A DNA stretch of 32,028 nt from Schoenoplectus triqueter. Taxonomy: Eukaryota; Streptophyta; Magnoliopsida; Poales; Cyperaceae. The translations under genes and the position numbers were made by a program. Shown here one piece after another: positions 9,743 through 19,392 of the stretch; positions within the stretch are counted from its first letter, which is position 1, and the number at the start of each line of letters is the position of its first letter. The notes beneath the pieces were generated by a model. That model saw nothing but the letters and a program-made list of their open reading frames with translations. It had not been told where the DNA came from and did no database searches. The stretch spans positions 1-32,028 of the forward strand of contig CAXKVV010001162.1 in NCBI GenBank assembly GCA_964058805.1. Reading direction: 5' to 3'.

Positions 9743-10789
9743 TGACTTAATCTCATTACGAGCGTTGTGCTGGTAAAAATTGAAATCACGGATTGGAAAA
9801 AGGGAAATAGTATGCGTTGTGATCGACATTAATAGTATTGAGATTGTTAAGGCTATGAAGTTATAATTAGTGTTAATCGGTATTTGCTCAACAATCGTCT
9901 CCTGCAGGATCATAGATGAACATAGATGACTAGTAAAATGATAATTTACACAGGTACACCAAAGCAACGCGCGATCAAGTCCAGATTTCTTGCAATTGTG
10001 ATTAATTCAAGCGAATTTAGGACTTAGGTATTCCGGTACCGAGTTATACTAGTTCGTGTCAAACGGTACTGACACCCACAATGAACCATCGTACCGATTG
10101 GTGATCAACTTCTATTGATGAGTTCCTGATACAGAGGCGATACTCATTCCGTCTGCCGATCTTCGATCAGAAGCCTAGATCGTCGGAGAAACTATTGTGC
10201 GCAAATCTTAGAGCTATTAAAGAGAAAATTGAAAAGAAGCCTCGTGATGCGGATCACATAGAATTTGCACGCATCTTGATGAATCACGTAATAATCTGAC
10301 AACATCCAAGGGAGAGAGGATTATGAGACGTATCTGGGTCTTTAATCTTTTATACGTTAATTGTGAAGAGATCCAACAGCCTCAGAAAAAATTGATAGAA
10401 GAGAAACAATGTCGGCCTAGAGTTATTTAATGAAATAGAAAAGAATTGAATGATTTGGGCCCAAGAAAAATAAAAAAGGAGGGAGGTAACAGTCAGTCCG
10501 GTACCTTGCTAGGCCCATGTAGCAAAAGAAAGAAAAAAAATAAATAAAAGCAGGCTTGGATTGTCTAAAGCCCATTAATTTAATAACAGAAAAAAGAAAT
10601 TTAATTAGTAAATAAATCATTTGAAAATATTTCCAAACTCCATATTGACTCAAATTTATTTTTAAAAATTCTTTGTTTTATATAGTATTCCTCTATAGAA
10701 AAATATTTTTGTTTTAAGAATTTTACTGTACATAAATAATTTAAAAGCAAAATGGCATTGTTTGCTTTTTCCTGTTGACCAAGCTTTGA
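9743..10789. other. Non-coding stretch with scattered inverted repeats
   Basis: No gene is supported. Hairpins include GTGTCA/TGACAC around 10056-10075 with an 8-base loop, and a nested one near 10232-10290 where CGTGAT pairs with ATCACG and GATGCG with CGCATC. From about 10540 the DNA becomes very AT-rich and leads into the tandem repeat. Confidence 0.45.
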
Positions 10790-11330
10790 CCTATTATTTT
10801 GGCTATTATAAAAATCCCAAAATTTCAAATAAAATCATGAATAATAGATAATTTATTTTCTAGTATTTTGTAAGTAATTTTCTATAAAATAAATAGAGTT
10901 TAAAAATAATAAAAAATAAAATTCTATTACTTTGGTTATTATAAAAATCTTAAAAATTCAAATAAAATCCTAAATAATAGCTAACCCTTTTTTCTATTAT
11001 TTTTGTGAGTATTTTTTTATAAAAATAAATAGAGTTTAAAAATAATAAAAATAGATCTTATTACTTTGGCTATTATAAAAATCCTGAAAATTCAAATAAA
11101 ATCATGAATAATAGCCAACTCATTTTCTATTAATTTTGTAAGTAATTTTCCACAAAAATAAGTAGAGTTTAAAAAAATAATAATAAAAAATAAAATCCTA
11201 TTACTCTGACTATTATAAAAATCCCAAAAATTCAAATAAAATCCTAAATAATAGCCAACTTATTTTCTATTATTTTTGTGAATAATTTTCTACAAAAATA
11301 AGTAGAGTTTGAAAATAAAAAATAAAAAAA
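10790..11330 (+). repeat. AT-rich tandem repeat, four copies of 133-140 bp
   Basis: The anchor GGCTATTATAAAAATC, or a close variant, occurs at 10801, 10934, 11068 and 11208. The spacings are 133, 134 and 140 bp. Each unit continues with TTCAAATAAAATC, AATAATAG, a CTATTATTTTTGTRAGT run and AGTAGAGTTT or ATAGAGTTT. It resembles a small satellite-like array inside a larger non-coding element. Later units are more alike than the first. Confidence 0.9.
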
Positions 11331-11460
11331 TATATAAAAAATATAATAAATTCACCTTTATAATTGAGGTATTATCTTAATAATAATAAAAAATCAATAA
11401 AATGTAATAATGCTTTTACATTTTGGATGTGATTAAATATGCTCACACAAGGAATGTGAA

Positions 11461-12310
11461 GCAGCATAGTGATTTTACACAAGTAATACAATATTCAAAA
11501 TAGCCAGTCGAGACAAGAACATCTTGACACCCTCCAAAAAGATAACTAAGACTGCGACATCAGCACGAGTAATTGTGTTAATTTCAAGAGAGAAGAACAT
11601 CACGGTGTCCAAAGAGATGACATCATGGTGACTCTGTGTCATGAACAAGTAATTCATGACCAGTCATACTAGTAAGACCAAACTAATTCATCGATAAGTT
11701 TGTCTTCTAGTTAAGGAGGTTGAATTGATCTATAGTAAGTTCATCTCCCAAGATTGTAGGATTGAATCGATCTGTAGTAGATTCATCCTCAAAACAGTGA
11801 ACCTGAACCGATCTGTATTAGATTATTTTACTGACACACACCTCAATGTCAAACTGGCTCAGCGCTTCAGGTTTGACTTTGTGTGTGCAGTTGTGTTCCT
11901 AGGTTTATGAATCCGCTCAGTGTTTGGAATTCATGATCTAGAAGATCAGTAAGAAGAAACAAGTGGGCCAAATCCACCCGTAACCTGATTCACCAAACTC
12001 AAGATCAACCGGCTAAGTGCTTCGAGTTGTATTTTATGTGATTGGTCGTTGACTAGTAAAGATTGAACCGATCTATAGTAGGTTTATCTTCTAGGTCAAC
12101 TAAGGTCGAGTCAATCTGTTAGTAGACTCACCTTTCATCCCTCCGCAAAGGTCTATCTGGTTTGTTAGTAAGATCACCTCTCAAAGCGGTAAAGATTGAA
12201 CTGATCTGTAGTAAGTTCATCTTTTCACCATCCTATCTCACTGGACTGACCTGTTAGTAAGTCCAGGGTGCTTCAGCGACCTCGATCACCGAAGCACGTG
12301 ACCACTTGAC
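11461..12310 (+). other. Dense array of short hairpins with conserved loops and covarying stems
   Basis: There are about fourteen hairpins. Class I has a loop of 11-12 bases like GATCTGTAGTA or GACCTGTTAGTA. Its stems are GGAGGTTGAATT/AGTTCATCTCC (11715-11748), AGGATTGAATC/GATTCATCCT (11758-11789), AAGATTGAACC/GGTTTATCTT (12059-12090), AAGGTCGAGTC/GACTCACCTT (12102-12134), AGGTCTATCT/AGATCACCT (12149-12179), AAAGATTGAACT/AGTTCATCTTT (12191-12224) and CTGGACT/AGTCCAG (12241-12266), plus a decayed one at 11800-11830. The first six of these stems have one bulged T or C at the same place in the left arm; CTGGACT is a perfect stem without it. Class II has 16-base loops like YGGCTMAGYGCTTCRR: 11831-11890, 11899-11941, about 12000-12036, and GTGCTTC/GAAGCAC at 12268-12297, whose loop has the same length but an unrelated sequence. 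Others: GTCGAG/CTTGAC (11507-11528), GTCATGAA/TTCATGAC (11638-11660), AAGACCAAAC/GTTTGTCTT (11674-11706). I do not recognise this element. Confidence 0.8.
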
Positions 12311-12817
12311 CATCATTTAGCTATAATATTTGCTTCCCCCTTTTCAAGATCCAGAGGTGTCTCGAGGTTAATAACCCAGGGTAATTAACGGTGGGGGCTT
12401 GCACCCATCGAAATCTATAAGTACTCACAATCACTAAAAAAAACCCTGAATGTGCATTATGATGGGTCAAAACAGTAGTATTAACCGGCGTCGAACAAAT
12501 GCACGCTTCAGGAGGGATCTCGTGTTCTTCCTTCGCATCCCATCGCCCCCCCCCAAAGAGGTGGTGCGGAGCGCGCAAGAAAGGGTCGCACACTATAATT
12601 TGCAGTCTCATTTTTAATACATAATTGATGGCAATCTAAGAAAAAAGAACAAAGTAGAGTAATTGTACTCCTAAATTATACAACATTTCGTGTAACAATC
12701 AAAATTGAGAAAAAAATTATAATTTTAACACAAATGGACATAGAGATAGTAACATTATTTGACGAATAACTCAAATGAACCGTTATAAGATTAGAACACT
12801 TACATACTCAAAAGGAT

Positions 12818-12821
<4 letters not shown>
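12311..12821. other. Intergenic stretch, no gene seen
   Basis: This is moderately GC-rich up to about 12600, then AT-rich. It contains a run of nine C residues near 12546. The short open frames have no recognisable motif. It may be the tail of the hairpin-bearing element. Confidence 0.4.
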
Positions 12822-12853
<32 letters not shown>

Positions 12854-12869
12854 TGTATATATATATATA
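12822..12869. repeat. Compound microsatellite (TG)n(TA)n
   Basis: A TG run with one interruption passes directly into a TA run. It sits just outside a foldback MITE. Confidence 0.95.
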
Positions 12870-12881
12870 ATAATAATGAGT

Positions 12882-13247
12882 GGGGATCCATTGACAATGG
12901 GTTATTTTGATAACATTGACAATGGACCTCTAAATAAATATAAAAAAATTATAAATATGTTATTCTACTTTTAGATTGATGTTCATTCAAATTTTAGGCA
13001 ATTTCATTATCGTTTAATAGTCCATCAAAGACCATTAAATTGGAATCGTTGTAAATTATATGAAAATTTGATGGTCTTTGATGGACTATTAAACGATAAT
13101 GAAATTTCATAAAATTTGAATGACCACCAATCTAAAGGTAGAAAAACATATCTATAATTTTTTTTCTATTTTTAAGATTTTTTATATTTATTTAGAGGGT
13201 CATTGTTAAGATTGTTAAAATAACTCATTGTCAACCGATCTCTTCCC
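12882..13247. mobile_element. Foldback MITE, family 1 copy a
   Basis: About 366 bp with arms that pair almost end to end. The left arm GGGATCCATTGACAATGGG and its continuation CCTCTAAATAAATATAAAAAA are mirrored by the right arm ending in GTCAACCGATCTCTTCCC. The centre holds the mirrored pair TAGTCCATCAAAGACC / GGTCTTTGATGGACTA. Related copies lie at 21431-21810 and 24976-25730. It has no coding capacity. The G-rich ends and the 9-bp target duplications of the sister copies suggest a Mutator-like source. Confidence 0.88.
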
Positions 13248-13253
13248 ATATAG

Positions 13254-13563
13254 CTCAAATTTTATTATAACACGTTTGAAATTCAAAATTATCATTCTCA
13301 TTAAATTTTTCATATCAAAATATTGAGGGATACAAAAATTTGGGGTATTTTGAGTTTTCTAAGTATTTGTTTTGAATTTTTGAGAATCAGCACCAAAAAA
13401 ATAATAAAATATTAAATTATTGTTGCTCATTTTAAAAAATCCAAAACAAATACTTAGAAAACTCAAAATACCCCAAATTTTTGTATCCCTTAATATTTTG
13501 ATATGAAAAATTTAATGAGAATGATAATTTTGAATTTTGGACGTGTTACAATAAAATTTGAAT
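13254..13563. mobile_element. Foldback MITE, family 3 copy a
   Basis: About 310 bp with long inverted arms. The left arm CTCAAATTTTATTATAACACGT is mirrored near 13543-13562. Inner blocks GGGATACAAAAATTTGGGG and GTATTTGTTTT face CCCCAAATTTTTGTATCCC and AAAACAAATAC. It abuts family 1 copy a. The inner arm sequence resembles that of the composite element at 13995-14586. Confidence 0.85.
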
Positions 13564-13638
13564 TGTATGAACTTGTGCTCGAAATGCAAACGTTTTCATA
13601 ATAGTCTAACTATATACAATATATATATATATATATAT

Positions 13639-13975
13639 GCTATGATATTTTACGCTCTATTTAATTTTAATTTTAAGTCAAAAATGAACGATCCAAACCG
13701 CTCATTCTAATCTCCATATCAAAATCTATTAGTAAACTAAATTTTATATTTTTTAGAATTTATTTGCTATTTTTTATAGGGGGGAAACCGTCATTTTTGG
13801 ATCAACCAGAATTCTTAAATCAATTCATTTTAAAAAATATAAAATTTGGTTTACTAATAGATTTTTATATGAAGATTAGATTGAATGGTTCGAGTCGATT
13901 ATTTCTGACTTGAAATTAAAAATATAGCACAAAGCACACAACGCCTCTGTGCTTCGCAAAGCACCATAGTCAGAC
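13639..13975. mobile_element. Foldback MITE, family 2 copy a, between TA microsatellites
   Basis: About 337 bp, with inverted arms joined by an inner loop near 13780-13800. Arm blocks include TCTATTAGTAAACTAAATTTT, mirrored near 13836-13862, and GATCCAAACCG facing CGGTT-like sequence. TA repeats flank both ends (13617-13638 and 13974-13993). Three more members (14620, 15047, 25063) also lie in TA, CT or GA repeats, so the family seems to insert in microsatellites, like the rice Micron elements. Confidence 0.8.
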
Positions 13976-13994
13976 TATATATATATATATATAA

Positions 13995-14586
13995 TAAAGA
14001 TATCGTGAGTTTAATTCAAAAAGTATATCAAATCATCTCTAAATTTTAATTTATCATGCTCATTAAATTCTTTATATTAAAATCTTGTGGGATGTAAAAA
14101 TTTGGAGAGTTTTGAGCTTTTTAAATCATCGTTTTTAAATTTTTAAAATGATGTTCAAGTATTGAATATATTATTATTATTTTTAGAACTGATTTTCAAA
14201 AATTCAAAATCATGATTTAAAAAGCTCAAAACACTCCAAATTTTTGCATCCCACAAGATTTTCATATAAAAAATTTAATGAGCATGATAAATTAAAATTT
14301 AGAGATGATTTGATATATTTTTTGAGTTAAGTTCACGGAAGATCTCCGTGAGCTTAACTCAAAAAGTACATCAAATCATTTTCTACGATACCGGAGACTT
14401 AACTCAAAAAGTACATCAAATTATCTCCAAATTTTAATTTATCATTCTTATTAAATTCTTTATATGAAAATCTTATGGGATACAAAAATTTGGAGTGTTT
14501 TGAGTTTTTTAAGGCACCATTTTTAATTTTTAAAAATGATGTTCACGGAAAACCTTTGTGAGCTTAAACTCACAGTATCTTTACTA
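13995..14586. mobile_element. Composite foldback element, family 3
   Basis: A full foldback (about 14005-14336) is followed by a third copy of the same arm (about 14400-14525). The arms share TTAAYTCAAAAAGTAYATC, GGGATRYAAAAATTTGGAG and TTTTGAG. The outer ends also mirror each other (TAAAGATATCGTGAGTTTAA against the complement near 14560-14586). Near 14331-14353 a short palindrome around AGATCT joins two arms. This suggests one foldback element inserted into, or was duplicated within, another. Confidence 0.75.
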
Positions 14587-14619
14587 TGTATATATAGAGA
14601 GAGGGAGGGAGAGAGAATA

Positions 14620-14979
14620 TATGGTGCTTCGCATTCATATCTCGAATTTGAAAGTTTAAATGGCCGATCCAAACTGTTGAACATCATATTCATATTGAAA
14701 TATCATTGGAGATCAAATTTTAATTTTTTTTTGAAAATTTCTGCTACTTTTTAAATGGGTACAAAATTTGCTGATATAACGATTTCTGCACCATCCAAAA
14801 CTAGCGATTTTGTACCCATTTAAAAAATAGCAAAAAATTTCAAAAATATATAAAATTTGATCTCTAAGGATATTTCAATATGAATATAAAGTTCAACAGG
14901 TTGGATCGCCGTTTGAACTTTTAAATTCGAAATATGAACATGAAGTACGAGAGGTTTTGTGTTTTGCGACGCACCATAG
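14620..14979. mobile_element. Foldback MITE, family 2 copy b
   Basis: About 360 bp. The left end TATGGTGCTTCGCAT is mirrored by GCGACGCACCATAG at the right end. Arms share GATCCAAACTGTTGAAC, TTCATATTGAAATATC and AAATGGGTACAAAAT. It is bounded by a GA/TA repeat on the left and a CT/AT/AG repeat on the right, as for the other members. Confidence 0.85.
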
Positions 14980-14986
14980 CCCCCAC

Positions 14987-15046
<60 letters not shown>
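14987..15046. repeat. Palindromic compound microsatellite (CT)11(AT)9(AG)10
   Basis: A run of CT, then AT, then AG makes a nearly perfect 60-bp palindrome, since CT is the complement of AG. It sits exactly between two family 2 MITEs, so it may descend from fused terminal microsatellites of the two insertions. Confidence 0.97.
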
Positions 15047-15444
15047 TTTGGCTAGGGTGCTACCCGTAGCACGGATGACTTGTGTGCTATGGACTATTTA
15101 TCCGTCTTCAAAGTTCAAGTAATCGATCTGACTGATAAAAATATTTTTCATATGAAAATCTAGTTGGGAGCCAAATTTTATATTTTTTTAGAATTTTTTA
15201 CTATTTTTTAAGATAGTTAGAAAATCACTTGATTTAATTATTATGAGTCATTCAAAATGAGTCATTTTCAAGCTATCTTAAAAAATAATAAATAAATCCT
15301 AAAAAAATATAAAATTTGGTCTTTAACTTGATTTTCATATGAAAAATATTTTGATCGGTCGGATCGACCATTTAAACTTTAAAGACGAAGAAACGATCCG
15401 TAGCACATGAATCATCCGTATTATGCGTAGCACCGTAGCCAAAC
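15047..15444. mobile_element. Foldback MITE, family 2 copy c
   Basis: About 398 bp. The left end TTTGGCTAGGGTGCTACC is mirrored by GTAGCACCGTAGCCAAA at the right end. Inner arms hold TTTTTCATATGAAAATC and ACTATTTTTTAAGATAG with facing copies. A second inner copy of a GTAGCAC motif lies near each end. It has no coding capacity. Confidence 0.85.
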
Positions 15445-16684
15445 TATATTATTTCCTCAATTTAATGGAGGTGAGCTGGTGACAAAGTCTTAATTCTTTA
15501 TATGTTGGTACTCTTATATATTAGGTAACATAATTATCAAGTAATTAAATATATGTTCTACAAATCCATCATTCCGCTTTGCTTTCTCGTGCATCAATTC
15601 CACAACTTGGAGATGACAACATCGGGGTAAAGGAAGAAAGAGAAAGAAAAATAAAAGAGAATGAGATGTGACGGGAGAAAGGGAAAGAAAGAACAAAGTG
15701 AGTGTTAGTGGGACCGGGACGAAAATGATAAAATCATACTGTTAGTCTCGTGATTTTTTTTCTTAATAAAAAATCGGTTCAAAGCTCGCTACTTATTGTA
15801 CTGGTTTAACAGATGGTCTTACAACATTATTGTGGTGAATGGCTACATGTATGTTTGGAGTTGTATTTTTTTTAGGTCTCAAACAGAGAAAATTTGTCAA
15901 TTAATTAGATAGCGGATATGTTTTATATTATATTGGACAAGATATTTTCGTATTTTTTTGATGATTTTTTATTATAATATAATTTGTTAAGACCTATATT
16001 TAAAAGTAACTAATGCTTTATTGTATGAATGTCGAGGCTGAAATATATCTTTTAAATTATGATTTATAATCCTAAGAAACAGTAAATGAGTAAGCCTACG
16101 CATAAAATATTATTATAGTATGATAATATAAAAATAAATGTATAATTGGGCCATTATATTGATGTGTTGAGGTGAAATTTTATGTGTAGGTAGGTGCACA
16201 CCAAAATTAAAATACTACGGCTACCCATCCAAAAGCTCAATAGCATAGACAACATGTCAATAAACGGATCAGTTTCTGCTGTTATATTATTCAATTAATG
16301 ACAAATTGCTGTCATACTTTTTAATAACCTAGATTTTGAAATTTTTATTGGATCCCATATATTAATGACCTAATGACAGCCGTTCTGAATCGTCCACAAA
16401 TTGCTGTCATATTATTAGCGTGCAGGATATTGGTGTGAGTCTTTTGACGTGCGTGGGCGTTTCAATTGTTAGTAGCAACATTAAACTCATTTGGTGTGCG
16501 TCCAGATGTTCTGGCGCATTAGAATATTATTTTATGTATGGAAATTGATGTCCAGGCTTTGACTATTCTAGTAGTGTTCTAATACGGCATTATAATATTA
16601 TAGTCAAGCATTTAAACTATTGTTGCATGTGAAAATCGATGCCAATACTAGTTAGCTGTTTGCATCCGTCACTGCATAGATCTC
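15445..16684. other. Intergenic region upstream of the O-methyltransferase gene
   Basis: No gene is supported. A minus-strand frame at 15514-15696 has a short coding-like stretch (VVELMHEKAKRNDGF) but no recognised family. Near 16285-16310 and 16398-16414 the motif ACAAATTGCTGTCATA recurs with spacing near 112 bp. The last few hundred bases are the likely promoter of the downstream gene. Confidence 0.45.
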
Positions 16685-16694
16685 TATATAAATA
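16685..16694 (+). promoter_or_regulatory. TATA box of the O-methyltransferase gene
   Basis: TATATAAATA lies about 62 bp before the ATG at 16757, a spacing that allows a 5' untranslated leader of about 30-40 bases. It fits a plant TATA consensus closely. Confidence 0.75.
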
Positions 16695-16756
16695 GATCAT
16701 TACTAGAGTCATCTTCCACAACCGTAGTATATATCACTTGCATTCGTGACATAACA

Positions 16757-18355
16757 ATGGAACTCACCAGTATCCTAAACCTAAGCCTAACTTATATCAA
16801 CAGTTACGCACTCAGGTGTGCTGTTGAATTAGACATCGCTGGCCACATGCAAGCATATGGCCGTCCAATGCCACTAAATGAACTCGCTCGCGCAATTCCA
16901 ATTCCACCTGCCAAGGACGTGATGCTTGGCAGCCTCATGGGGCTTCTTGTTCATAAAGGAGTCTTTGCACAAAATGAAGAAGGTTACATGCTCACGCCCA
17001 CCTCCAAGATTGGTCTAACATCCGAGGGCTCCAACCTGGGTGCTGCTGTGCGTTTGCATACCGAACTAGAAGTCAATAAACATATTTTTTGTAATATGAG
17101 CAAATGGTTCAAGGACGGTGGTGAAAGCACTGCATTCGCTATGGCAAATGGGAGTGATTTTTGGGAGATCTTAAGGGAAAAGCCTAAGATTGGTAAATTA
17201 AATGAGAAATATCAATTTATCCCTCACTCCCCCCTATTTCTTTCTTTTAAATAAATTAAACATGACAATTAAAATTGATAATATCTATTTATTTTGAGTG
17301 AATGATAATATATATCTTTTTAACATTTGTTGTGATTACTAATTTATCAATTGATTTTTGCCAGATGAAGAATGAAATATCAGCCGACCATAGTAATCAC
17401 ATATTTTTGCATAAATCAACACTCAAAAAATCTCTACGTACATTAAAAAAACCATCAAGCATATATATTTCTCGATGTATTTTCACCCTACAATCTGTAT
17501 ATATTTACAGTTTACTTCAGAGTTTTATCTCTTCAAACCAGGTACCTTGTTCAATGAGGCGATGGCCAGCCACAGTAAGCAGTTTGTAAGAGACTTGGTT
17601 GCAAACTATCCGCATATATTTGATGGCTTGAACAGTCTGGTGGACGTCGGCGGCGGCACAGGAACTGCCGTGAAAACTATTGCAGCTGCCTTTCCCTCCT
17701 TGAGATGCACAGTGTTTGACCTTCCTCATGTCGCTGCAAATGCTTCGAAAAATGACTCCTTCGATGTGGTTGGCGGAGATATGTTTGAAAAGATACCTCC
17801 AGCTGATGCAATTCTCCTTAAAGTAATTTATTTCTCTCTAAAGTCTAAAGTCGCGATGTTTATTATTGTACACGAGCTGCAAATTTAGCCGTTCAACTAA
17901 AAACAAAGAGTTATAAATTAAGAACAATTAATACTACTGCCCATTTAGTATTATTTTGTCGGACCTAATTTTATTAAATTAAGCCCGTAACGTGCATTTG
18001 TTCAATTAGTATGATGCCAAAATAACAGTTTGCTTGCAACATATCTCAGAATGTACTCCACGACTGGTCTGATGATGATTGTGTTCATGTACTGAAGCGA
18101 TGTATAGAAGCAATTGATCCCAAAAAAGATGGTAGTAAGGTTATTGTTGTTGATATAATTCATGACATCGAGGATCATGACCCAAAATCAATTGAGACAG
18201 GTTTTCTATTTGATATTCTTATGATGAGTTGTTTCGGAGCCAAAGAACGTAGCAAGCAAGAATGGCATAATATTATCCTAGGTGCAGGATATTCTAGCTA
18301 TAAAATACATCACGCTTGTTTGGGTGTTCATTCTGTTATGGAGCTCTTTCCATGA
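16757..18355 (+). CDS. Class II plant O-methyltransferase (three exons, 340 residues)
   Basis: Exons are 16757-17192, 17542-17822 and 18050-18355. Both introns (349 and 227 bp) have GT-AG ends, and the joined frame has no stop until TGA at 18353-18355. The protein transfers a methyl group from S-adenosylmethionine to a hydroxyl of a small metabolite, probably a phenolic or alkaloid, in the cytosol. The N-terminal half is the dimerisation/winged-helix domain (YINSYALRCAVELDIAGHM, then GYMLTPTSKIGL). The SAM-binding motif LVDVGGGTG is at about 178-186, followed by FDLPHV and GGDMFEKIPPADAILLK. The catalytic His is in LHDWSDD (His243). The end, SVMELFP, is family-typical. The second intron, after ILLK, is at a site common in this family; the first is less usual. 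The N terminus is some 15-20 residues shorter than in relatives such as resveratrol or hydroxycinnamyl O-methyltransferases. The substrate cannot be deduced from sequence. Confidence 0.93.
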
Positions 18356-19392
18356 ATTTTCCGTGAAGATCCTACATAGAAGTTATTTTTACAAAAATAC
18401 TTTGCATGTCGTGGAAGCTACTGTACAATAAGTGCATGTCCATTTGGGTTATCTTTCAGGGTGAGAATTTATAAGCCCTCATGTGTGTGTTTGTGTGTGT
18501 GTGCATTTTTTTGTTTCAAAAAGAATAAAGTGGACACTTGTGTACTTGCCTCAAAGGGGGGAAAAATATTGTACTATAATATTGTGGCATGATTTAAACA
18601 ATAATAAAATGGAGTTGCCCACTCCTTAAAGCAACTCAGAGGACTGAGTTTCAAATTTACTTCACTTTCACAACAAAGTTACTTTACTATAAGTAGATTG
18701 ATTTACTAACATTTTCTTATTGAAAATATGCATATTTGTTATTTATTGTCTTTACGTGTTTACTCGCTTGAATATGCAGGAAAATTCATGAAAGAACAAA
18801 ATATATATGACAGAATAAGTTAAACAACTGACAATAAAAAAATAAAAAAAATAATCAACGTACCTTTAATTTAGTGTCCAAATTATTCTTCCCCATGAGA
18901 GATCGGAAGTTTAAATTTAAAATGTGGTGTCTTAAACCCCATCTTTTATCTCAAAAAGAAGAAGGAAAAAAAACGGAGAGAAAATATAGGGAAATGTATA
19001 ATTGAAATCATGAAAACAAACGCTCTTCAAACAATGATCAGTATGGTGCGGCGTCTGTTCTACACCACGCCAAACTAACACATATCAGTTTGTCGATGAG
19101 ACGGCAATACTAACAGAAGCACATACACAAAACTTAAGGGGTTATTAAACAAATCCTAGAGACATGCGAAATCCTATCAGTTTGTGACAATAGGGTACCA
19201 GTACCAAACCAGTAGTACATATCATATAAACCATATTATGTTGCCAAAGAGAGAACTTACCAATAAAATATCTGGAGTTGCCTCTCCATAAAAAAAAAAA
19301 AAAAGCTGAAGAGAAAAGAATTCATGCCACTATTGCAAAAGGTCTAGTATTACCTTAGAGGCTGGAAATCAAGCCCGCTCTCTATACCAGGG
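18356..19392. other. 3' untranslated region and intergenic DNA
   Basis: Beyond the polyadenylation signal I see no gene. A run of fifteen A residues lies at 19290-19304, about 90 bp before the LINE relic; it could be the tail of another retroposed sequence, but nothing recognisable precedes it. Confidence 0.4.
18524..18529 (+). terminator. Likely polyadenylation signal of the O-methyltransferase gene
   Basis: AATAAA lies 170 bp after the stop codon, in a GT-repeat-containing 3' region (GTGTGTGT near 18482-18503). Plant signals are loose, so this is a best guess; AATAAT/AATAAA at 18600-18608 is another candidate. Confidence 0.45.

Noticed and set aside
12425..12600. CACTA-transposon end suggested by TCACTAAAAAAAACC and CACTATAATTTG
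   Set aside because: There is no matching inverted CACTA end and no 3-bp target duplication near the expected position.
14934..15122. Open frame through the CT/AT/AG microsatellite
   Set aside because: The protein is mostly Leu-Ser, Ile-Tyr and Arg-Glu repeats produced by the microsatellite.
15514..15696. Minus-strand 60-codon frame with VVELMHEKAKRNDGF
   Set aside because: A short coding-like stretch only; no family recognised, no splice partner or promoter found.
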